44,975 nt of DNA from an uncultured Bacteroidota bacterium (GTDB lineage Bacteria; Bacteroidota; Bacteroidia; Flavobacteriales; Flavobacteriaceae): the NCBI GenBank assembly GCA_902635965.1, contig CACPQA010000015.1, forward strand, positions 1 through 44,975, written 5' to 3'. Both the position numbers and the translations under genes were made by a program. Below, piece by piece: positions 38,948 through 44,975 of the stretch. Numbering within the stretch: position 1 is the stretch's first letter; every line of letters starts with the position of its first letter. Under the pieces are notes generated by a model. It saw only the letters and a list, made by a program, of their open reading frames with translations. It did no database searches and had not been told where the DNA came from.

Positions 38948-40726
38948 ATGAAATTTTATTCACAACAATTTTCTCCTTTTTTAAAAGAGTTTTTTAGAGA
39001 TAATTATAGTGTTGAGATTGATAGTTTTGACTTTGTTAAGACAAAAGATGGTTTTAACGGTGATATTACTATGTTAGTTTTTCCACTTCAAAATAAAGTA
39101 GATAATGATTTAGAATCTCTCTCAAATGAGATAGGTTCTTTTTTAGTAGATAAGGTTAATTGGGTATTCGATTTTAATGTCGTCAAAGGATTTCTCAATT
39201 TAAACATCCTTGATATTTTTTATGCTAATTTTCTTAAAGATATGAATGAAAACCCAAATTACGGGCATAAACCTATAGCTAGAGATAAAGGTATTACTCT
39301 TGTTGAGTTTTCATCACCAAATACTAACAAACCACTACACCTAGGTCATATTAGAAATAATCTATTAGGTGATTCAATAACCAGAATTTTAAATGCTAAC
39401 GGATACAAAACTATTAAAACTCAAATAATTAATGATAGAGGTATACATATTTGTAAATCAATGATTTCGTGGTTAAAATTTGCTAAGGGTACAACTCCAA
39501 AATCAAAAGGTATTAAGCCCGATAAATTTGTTGGTAATTTTTATGTATTGTTTGAGAAAGAGTATCAAAAACAAATAAAAAATCTCATTAGCAGAGGTTA
39601 CAAAAAAGATGAAGCTGAAAGAAAAGCACCTATTTTTTTGGAGGCTAAAGAAATGCTTCAAAAATGGGAGTCTGGAGATGAAAAAACAATCAAATTATGG
39701 AAAAGGATGAATTCATGGGTTTATACAGGTTTTGACAAAACCTATAAGTCCCTGGGAATTAAATTTGATAAAAATTATTATGAGAGCGACACATATCTTA
39801 AAGGAAAAAAAATCGTCGAAAAAGGGATATCATTGGATGTTTTTTATAAAAAGCAGGACGATTCGATATGTATTGATTTGACTGAAGATGGTCTTGATGA
39901 AAAAGTACTGATAAGGTCAGACGGTACTTCGGTTTATATGACACAAGATATTGGCACAGCCATGCAAAGGTTTGAGGATTTTCCTGAAATGAAAGGGATG
40001 ATTTATACTGTTGGTAATGAGCAAGAATACCACTTTAAGACCTTATTTTTAATTCTAAAAAAGTTGAGAATTAAATGGACTAACATGTTATACCATCTAA
40101 GTTATGGCATGGTAGATTTACCTGACGGTAAAATGAAAAGTAGGGAAGGAAATGTAGTCGATGCAGACGATTTAATGTCAAAAATGAAAATCACCGCAAA
40201 GCAAATATCAAGTAAACTTGGAAGGCTTGAAGGATATTCAAAAAGCGAAAAAAATGATCTTCACGAAAAAATTAGTCTTGGGGCTCTAAAGTATTATATT
40301 TTGAAGGTTGATCCTAAAAAGACCATACTTTTTGATCCGGAAAGATCTATCGATTTTAATGGAAATACAGGTCCTTTTATTCAGTATACTTTTGCTAGAA
40401 TACAGTCAATTTTGAAAAGCAATAATGTCGATTCAAACGTCAAGTTACCCATAAAACTTGACCCAAAAGAAATCTCGATTATTAAACAACTTATTCTTTA
40501 TCCAGATATTATTGAGCAATCTTTAAAAAGTCTTAGCCCAGCAATTATTTCAAATTACATTTACGAACTTGTAAAAAGATTCAATTCTTTTTATCAAAAT
40601 ATTACAATTTTAGGTACGAAAAATGTTGTCAAAAAGAATTTTAGGTTAATGTTATTAAAAAATGTAGCAAAAAATTTGAATAACTCTTGTGGTTTATTGG
40701 GTATAAAGTTACCTCAAAAGATGTAA
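38948..40726 (+). CDS. argS: Arginine--tRNA ligase
   Basis: Class I aminoacyl-tRNA synthetase charging tRNA-Arg. The 592-residue protein has the N-terminal Add-1 domain (about 1-110), the Rossmann domain with the HIGH-like SSPNTNKPLHLGHIRNN, the KMSKS-equivalent KMKSREGNVVDADDLM, and the C-terminal anticodon-binding DALR domain with FIQYTFARIQSIL and LKNVAKNLNNSCGLLGIKLP. It ends just before a strong bidirectional terminator shared with proteorhodopsin. Confidence 0.97.
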   Translation: MKFYSQQFSPFLKEFFRDNYSVEIDSFDFVKTKDGFNGDITMLVFPLQNKVDNDLESLSNEIGSFLVDKVNWVFDFNVVKGFLNLNILDIFYANFLKDMNENPNYGHKPIARDKGITLVEFSSPNTNKPLHLGHIRNNLLGDSITRILNANGYKTIKTQIINDRGIHICKSMISWLKFAKGTTPKSKGIKPDKFVGNFYVLFEKEYQKQIKNLISRGYKKDEAERKAPIFLEAKEMLQKWESGDEKTIKLWKRMNSWVYTGFDKTYKSLGIKFDKNYYESDTYLKGKKIVEKGISLDVFYKKQDDSICIDLTEDGLDEKVLIRSDGTSVYMTQDIGTAMQRFEDFPEMKGMIYTVGNEQEYHFKTLFLILKKLRIKWTNMLYHLSYGMVDLPDGKMKSREGNVVDADDLMSKMKITAKQISSKLGRLEGYSKSEKNDLHEKISLGALKYYILKVDPKKTILFDPERSIDFNGNTGPFIQYTFARIQSILKSNNVDSNVKLPIKLDPKEISIIKQLILYPDIIEQSLKSLSPAIISNYIYELVKRFNSFYQNITILGTKNVVKKNFRLMLLKNVAKNLNNSCGLLGIKLPQKM

Positions 40727-40728
40727 TA

Positions 40729-40755
40729 AAAAAACCGCCAATTTGGCGGTTTTTT
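40729..40755. terminator. Bidirectional intrinsic terminator between argS and proteorhodopsin
   Basis: AAAAAACCGCCA and TGGCGGTTTTTT form a perfect 12-bp stem with a three-base loop. The G+C core is flanked by A-run on one side and T-run on the other, so it can stop transcription from both directions: argS on the plus strand (3 bases after its stop) and proteorhodopsin on the minus strand (19 bases after its stop). Confidence 0.92.
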
Positions 40756-40773
40756 ATTAAAATTAGATGGTAG

Positions 40774-41499
40774 TTATTTAGATTGAACTGCCAGGTTATA
40801 AACAACCAATCCGAAACCGATTTTATTAATAGCATCACCTACATTGTAGATAACATCCATTTCAAGACCGCCAAATATACCACTGTACCAGCCTTCAGTA
40901 CCTGCCATGTATCCAATTGGATAGATAGCCCACCCAATTAATACAAATTTACATAACATGTTATGAGCTGATAATGTAGCTCCACCAGCAGATGTAGCTA
41001 ATTTTTTAGCTTCTCCCATCCATATATCATATACTATAACAAAATATGCTATACCAGAAACTAGCCCCCAAGCAGCAGGACCTACACCTGTTGTGTATAC
41101 TGCCTCACCTAAGTACCCAGCCACTAACATTACAACTGACAACATGATCATTCTCCACATTAACTTGGTTGTCGCTCCAGCTGCTTTCAAAATTAAATAA
41201 AACTCTACACACATTAGTGGAACAGTGAGAATCCAATCAACATATCGGAAGAAAGTAGGTGAAGTTTGATTTGAAATCCAATATTCACGCATGTACCAGT
41301 AATGTACAGCTGCTATAAAAGTTATCAATCCAGAAACCAGAATTGATGTTTTCCATTTGCTATCGTGAGAGTTCATTGACAGGAAGAAAAACGCTGATGC
41401 AGCCATCATTGCCATGCAACCTACAAAAAATGTGAACCCTACGTAATCGCTATTGTCCACTGCAGGGACCATAGCAAATAAACTTAAAAATTTTTCCAT
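40774..41499 (-). CDS. Proteorhodopsin, light-driven proton pump
   Basis: Seven-helix retinal protein of 241 residues in the inner membrane that exports protons on illumination. Helix C reads RYVDWILTVPLMCVEFYLIL: Asp88 (proton acceptor), Thr92 and Glu99 (donor) form the DTE motif of proton pumps, unlike the NDQ motif of sodium pumps. Arg85 and His66 (the Schiff-base counter-ion partners) are kept, and Lys226 in NKIGFGLVVYNLA binds retinal. The colour-tuning site is Met96, usual in flavobacterial green-absorbing forms (Leu or Gln in proteobacterial ones). The start is an ATG. It diverges from blh, which makes retinal, and is terminated by the hairpin shared with argS. Confidence 0.97.
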   Translation of the reverse strand: MEKFLSLFAMVPAVDNSDYVGFTFFVGCMAMMAASAFFFLSMNSHDSKWKTSILVSGLITFIAAVHYWYMREYWISNQTSPTFFRYVDWILTVPLMCVEFYLILKAAGATTKLMWRMIMLSVVMLVAGYLGEAVYTTGVGPAAWGLVSGIAYFVIVYDIWMGEAKKLATSAGGATLSAHNMLCKFVLIGWAIYPIGYMAGTEGWYSGIFGGLEMDVIYNVGDAINKIGFGLVVYNLAVQSK

Positions 41500-41597
41500 A
41501 TTAGAATTAATTATTTGTTTTTGTTTAGGTAAATTTAGAAAAAATTAAACTTACTCATAATTTTTATCAAAAAAATTTTGAATTAAAAATAAATTTC
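41500..41597. other. Divergent spacer between proteorhodopsin and blh
   Basis: 98 bases, almost entirely A and T. It must contain the proteorhodopsin promoter on the minus strand, where near-consensus -7 boxes TAAATTTA and TAAGTTTA occur; a TTTG lies 14 bases upstream of the second. No perfect TAnnTTTG is present on either strand and no operator-like palindrome was seen, so light or nutrient control cannot be read from it. Confidence 0.55.
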
Positions 41598-42506
41598 TTG
41601 TTAGCAAAATTACAAAAATACAGAATCCATCTTTTTTCAACACTAATTTTTTTGTTAGCAAATATTTTTTTAAGTGCTGTAAATCAATCTGTTATATCTT
41701 TTATTCTGATTCTTACATTTGGTTTGATTCACGGTGCTAATGATATTCAATTAATTCAAAAAAAAACACTTAACTATAATGTTAAATTCTTTATTTATTC
41801 AATTTTATTGTACGTTTCCATTGTTATTTTAGGAATTTTAATTTTCTTTTACATTCCTAAATTTGGACTTATTTTCTTTGTTCTCTTTAGTTCTTTTCAT
41901 TTTGGTGAGCAGCATTTGGGAATTCACACTGTAGACACAAAAAATATAATTATTAGAGGTTTGTTGTATACTTCTTATGGTTCTTTAATTTTAGGTCTTT
42001 TGTTTTCCCTTCAATGGCTTGAAACTCATGTCATTATTTATGAAATTTCAAGTTTATTTATTTCTAAAAAGTTTATGGAGTACTATTTCTATTTGAGTTT
42101 TTCAATTTTTTTTACAATTTCTATACTCTACAATAGTTTGAGAAAAATTTTAATGATTGAAACCATCCTAATAATTTTTTTAGGATTTTTCTTCTCTAGG
42201 GCTTCATTGCTTTTATCTTTTTCTATTTATTTTGTTTTTTGGCATAGTATTCCATCGATCTTAGATCAGTTAAATTTTTTATATAATAAAGATAATTCTA
42301 GAAAAATGAAGTACTTTTTTTCATCATTGCCTTATTGGATTATATCTCTCCTGGGTCTTTTTGCTTTTTACTTTTATTTCCACGCAAAACCTGAGACGTT
42401 TCTACCTCTATTTTTTTCCTTTCTGGCGGCTATTACTTTTCCTCACACAATTGTTATGGGATGGCTCAAAATGTATAAACCAGAAGTAAGAAATAAAAAT
42501 AATTAA
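41598..42506 (+). CDS. blh: Brp/Blh-family beta-carotene 15,15'-dioxygenase
   Basis: Integral membrane enzyme that cleaves beta-carotene into two retinal molecules, supplying the proteorhodopsin chromophore. The 302-residue protein has about eight hydrophobic segments. Conserved histidines expected to hold iron are in GLIHGANDIQLI (His45), SSFHFGEQHLG (His101, His106), FWHSIPSILDQ (His216) and FPHTIVMGW (His283). The frame has been open since 41529 with no in-frame ATG, so the start is taken at TTG 41598. It is divergent from proteorhodopsin; the carotenoid genes crtE, crtB, crtI and crtY are not in the window. The gap to ffh is 34 bases. Confidence 0.92.
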   Translation: MLAKLQKYRIHLFSTLIFLLANIFLSAVNQSVISFILILTFGLIHGANDIQLIQKKTLNYNVKFFIYSILLYVSIVILGILIFFYIPKFGLIFFVLFSSFHFGEQHLGIHTVDTKNIIIRGLLYTSYGSLILGLLFSLQWLETHVIIYEISSLFISKKFMEYYFYLSFSIFFTISILYNSLRKILMIETILIIFLGFFFSRASLLLSFSIYFVFWHSIPSILDQLNFLYNKDNSRKMKYFFSSLPYWIISLLGLFAFYFYFHAKPETFLPLFFSFLAAITFPHTIVMGWLKMYKPEVRNKNN

Positions 42507-42540
42507 ATGAATATTTATAAATTTAAAATTAAAAAACTAA

Positions 42541-43872
42541 ATGTTTGATAATTTAAGTTCAAAGCTGGAAAGAGCCTTTAAAGTTTTAAAAGGACAAGGT
42601 AAAATATCAGAAATAAATGTTGCTGAAACAATAAAAGAAATTAGAAGGGCTCTATTAGATGCAGATGTTAATTTCAAAATCGCCAAGGATTTTACCAACA
42701 GAGTAAAAGATAAAGCTATTGGAAGAGATGTTTTAAACAGTATAAATCCAGGACAATTGATGACGAAGATTGTAAAAGATGAGCTCACTGATCTTATGGG
42801 TAAAAAAACTGTCGGACTTAATTTAACTAATAAACCATCAATAATTTTAATGTCTGGTCTTCAAGGTTCAGGAAAAACTACTTTAACAGGTAAACTTGCC
42901 CATTTTTTGAAAAATAAAAAAAATAAAAAACCTTATCTAGTTGCATGTGACATACACAGACCTGCCGCAGTTGATCAACTTGAGGTTCTATCTAATGATT
43001 TAGATGTACCCTTATATAGCAAGAGAGATGAAAGAAATCCAGTTAAAATCGCTCTAGAAGGAATAAAACAGGCAAAAAAAGAAAATTGTGATGTAATATT
43101 AATTGACACAGCTGGTAGATTAGCAATTGACAATGAAATGATGGAAGAAATATCCAATTTACATTCAAAAGTCAAACCTAATGAAACCCTCTTTGTTGTT
43201 GATTCAATGACTGGACAAGACGCAGTAAATACAGCTAAGGCATTTAATGATATTTTAAACTTTGATGGAGTAGTTTTAACCAAATTGGATGGTGATTCAA
43301 GAGGGGGTGCAGCATTATCAATTAGAACCGTTGTTGATAAACCAATAAAATTCATTGGCACAGGAGAAAAAATGGATGCACTAGATATTTTTCATCCCGA
43401 TAGGATGGCTGATCGTATATTAGGTATGGGTGATGTTGTCTCCTTGGTTGAGAGGGCTCAACAACAGTTCGATGACGATCAAGCAAGAAGAATTAGTAAA
43501 AAAATCGCTAAAAATCAATTTGGCTTTGATGACTTTTTAACCCAAATAGAGCAGATTAAAAAAATGGGAAACATAAAGGATTTAATGGGAATGATACCAG
43601 GTGTGAGCAGTAAAATCAAAGACATAGATGTTGATAATGATTCTTTCAAACATATAGAAGCAATGATTAAATCAATGACTTTTGAGGAAAGAAAAAACCC
43701 AAACTTGATGAATCAAAGTAGAAAAACCCGTATTGCACTTGGTTCAGGACAAGACATAAGTGATGTTAATAAAATGATTAAACAATTTACCCAAATGAGT
43801 AAAATGATGAAAATGATGCAAGGAGGAAAAGGAAAAAACATGATGAACATGATGCAAAATTTTGGAAAGTAA
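42541..43872 (+). CDS. ffh: Signal recognition particle protein Ffh
   Basis: SRP54-type GTPase that with 4.5S RNA targets nascent inner-membrane proteins to SecY. The 443-residue protein has the N domain (about 1-90), the G domain with LMSGLQGSGKTTLTGKLA, DIHRPAAVDQLEVL, LIDTAGRLAID and TKLDGDSRGGAALSI, and a Met-rich M domain (about 320-443) for signal-sequence and RNA binding. It is followed after one base by the folD start. Confidence 0.98.
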   Translation: MFDNLSSKLERAFKVLKGQGKISEINVAETIKEIRRALLDADVNFKIAKDFTNRVKDKAIGRDVLNSINPGQLMTKIVKDELTDLMGKKTVGLNLTNKPSIILMSGLQGSGKTTLTGKLAHFLKNKKNKKPYLVACDIHRPAAVDQLEVLSNDLDVPLYSKRDERNPVKIALEGIKQAKKENCDVILIDTAGRLAIDNEMMEEISNLHSKVKPNETLFVVDSMTGQDAVNTAKAFNDILNFDGVVLTKLDGDSRGGAALSIRTVVDKPIKFIGTGEKMDALDIFHPDRMADRILGMGDVVSLVERAQQQFDDDQARRISKKIAKNQFGFDDFLTQIEQIKKMGNIKDLMGMIPGVSSKIKDIDVDNDSFKHIEAMIKSMTFEERKNPNLMNQSRKTRIALGSGQDISDVNKMIKQFTQMSKMMKMMQGGKGKNMMNMMQNFGK

Positions 43873-43873
43873 G

Positions 43874-44752
43874 ATGATTCTGCTAGATGGTAAAAAAATC
43901 TCAGAAGAGATCAAAAATGAAATTAAATTTTCAGTAGAAAAATTAATTGTTAATAGACAAAGACCTCCCCATTTAGCTGCCATATTAGTAGGTGAGGATG
44001 GTGCTAGTTTAACTTACATAGGGAGTAAAATTCGTTCTTGTGATCAAGTTGGTTTTAAATCTTCTCTTTTTCGTTATAGTTCAGATATTTCTGAAATCGA
44101 TTTAATTAAAAAAATTAATGATTTGAATTTAGATAGTGAAATTGATGGATTTATTGTCCAATTACCTCTTCCAAGTCATATTGACGAACACAGAGTTTTA
44201 TTATCTATTAATCCAAAGAAAGATGTTGACGGTTTTCACCCTACTAATTTTGGTAAAATGGCCCTAGGCTTGAAAAGTTTTGTACCTGCTACCCCATACG
44301 GGATAATGAAATTGATCGAAAAATATGATATCCAAACTGAGGGTAAAAGTTGTCTTGTTGTTGGAAGAAGTAATATTGTTGGAAGGCCCATAAGTATTTT
44401 GATGAGTCTTAGAGGGAAGTATGCAAACTCAACAGTAACAATAGCTCACAGTAAAAGTAAAAACTTACTTGAACTTACATCAAAAGCAGATATTGTTATT
44501 ATGGCCTTAGGCATACCAGAATTTTTGAAGTCTGACATGATACAAAAAGGTTCTACCGTAATTGACGTTGGAATAACAAGAGTAGAAGATAAATCTAAAA
44601 AAAATGGTTATACAATAAAAGGCGATGTGGACTTTAAAAGTGTTTCTAAGAAAGCTAAATATCTTACCCCTGTTCCCGGAGGAGTTGGACCTATGACTAT
44701 TGCCATGCTTTTACAAAACACCTTAGATGCTAGACTTTTAAATTCGTCTTAG
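43874..44752 (+). CDS. folD: Bifunctional methylenetetrahydrofolate dehydrogenase/cyclohydrolase
   Basis: Interconverts 5,10-methylene-, methenyl- and 10-formyl-tetrahydrofolate, supplying one-carbon units. The start is the ATG at 43874; a longer frame from a TTG at 43862 overlaps ffh. The 292-residue protein shows AAILVGEDGASLTYIGSKIR (catalytic Tyr and Lys), DGFIVQLPLPSHIDE, PKKDVDGFHPTNFGKMALGL, VVGRSNIVGRPISILM for NAD(P), and LTPVPGGVGPMTIAMLLQNT. The ffh-folD pairing is common in flavobacteria. Its end overlaps the convergent gene by 23 bases. Confidence 0.97.
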   Translation: MILLDGKKISEEIKNEIKFSVEKLIVNRQRPPHLAAILVGEDGASLTYIGSKIRSCDQVGFKSSLFRYSSDISEIDLIKKINDLNLDSEIDGFIVQLPLPSHIDEHRVLLSINPKKDVDGFHPTNFGKMALGLKSFVPATPYGIMKLIEKYDIQTEGKSCLVVGRSNIVGRPISILMSLRGKYANSTVTIAHSKSKNLLELTSKADIVIMALGIPEFLKSDMIQKGSTVIDVGITRVEDKSKKNGYTIKGDVDFKSVSKKAKYLTPVPGGVGPMTIAMLLQNTLDARLLNSS

Positions 44753-44975
44753 GGTTTTCAATGGCATTATAAATTCTAAGAATTAAATATGCGAAACAAA
44801 CCCCTGTTAGGATCAAAATCATTGTCAAATATCCGGTAGATGAAAAAGATAGTCTAATTAAAATTGTTGAAATTATAAATCCAGTGTTTCTGATTAATTT
44901 ACTGTACTCCTCGGTATATCTAAAAGAAATCAACAATATAATGACATCAGCTAAAATTAAAAGAGTAAAAAATTT
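44730..44975 (-). CDS. Hypothetical membrane protein (C-terminal part, runs off the window)
   Basis: The minus-strand frame is open from the window end to 44730, giving at least 81 residues; a TTG at 44936 is an internal possibility, not a proven start. Three hydrophobic segments are visible: FFTLLILADVIILLISF, NTGFIISTILIRLSF and YLTMILILTGVCFAYLIL, followed by a polar tail IENPKTNLKV. I do not recognise the family. Hydrophobic pattern and continuous frame to the window edge suggest a real gene, overlapping folD by 23 bases tail-to-tail. Confidence 0.6.
   Translation of the reverse strand, partial: KFFTLLILADVIILLISFRYTEEYSKLIRNTGFIISTILIRLSFSSTGYLTMILILTGVCFAYLILRIYNAIENPKTNLKV

Noticed and set aside
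42975-43361. 128-residue open frame antisense to ffh
   Set aside because: Fully covered by the GTPase domain of Ffh, with no start context or recognisable domain.

Overview
The window is an A+T-rich stretch of chromosome that fits a marine, planktonic member of Flavobacteriia (Bacteroidetes). The clues are a short primary sigma factor without region 1.1, a SusC/SusD-type outer-membrane pair, a PorT-like protein, a DUF3467 gene directly after rpoC, a TonB receptor whose barrel ends in Phe, genes without Shine-Dalgarno sites, TAnnTTTG-type promoter boxes, and a flavobacterial-type proteorhodopsin with Met at the colour-tuning site. The taxonomic call is inference from these features. No tRNA, rRNA, CRISPR array, insertion sequence or integrase was seen.

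Layout. (1) 1-862, plus strand: the 3' end of rpoC and a DUF3467 gene. (2) 859-9500, minus strand: a housekeeping run read BamA-like protein, fbaA, accD, rpsO, pnp, rpoD, rpe. (3) 9532-11832: two SpoU/TrmH RNA methyltransferases on either side of a PorT-like outer-membrane protein. (4) 11849-16533, minus: an orphan susC-susD nutrient-uptake pair with its own terminator. (5) 16840-33523, plus: one continuous str-S10-spc-alpha supercluster of ribosomal proteins plus fusA, secY, infA and rpoA, without tuf, adk or map. (6) 33667-37424, plus: carA, eno and gltA. (7) 37395-38861, minus: an SDR-DUF2867 protein; 38948-40726, plus: argS. (8) 40729-42506: a strong bidirectional terminator, then proteorhodopsin (minus) and blh (plus) diverging from a 98-base spacer. 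(9) 42541-44752, plus: ffh and folD, then the C-terminal part of an unrecognised membrane protein leaving the window on the minus strand.

How the genes work together. Most of the window is core information processing (transcription, ribosome, SRP/Sec export) with central carbon metabolism (aldolase, enolase, citrate synthase, epimerase) and fatty-acid and pyrimidine/arginine entry enzymes. Three accessory modules are embedded in it: SusCD uptake across the outer membrane, the PorT/BamA envelope genes, and a light-driven proton pump with the enzyme that makes its retinal. The genome looks compact: four of the five convergent gene pairs overlap, and only one intergenic gap exceeds 300 bases. 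I found no clearly undescribed system. The items most worth a second look are the proteorhodopsin/blh cassette and its SDR-DUF2867 neighbour, the orphan SusCD pair, the loss of zinc-binding residues in several proteins, and the long charged tail of L17.
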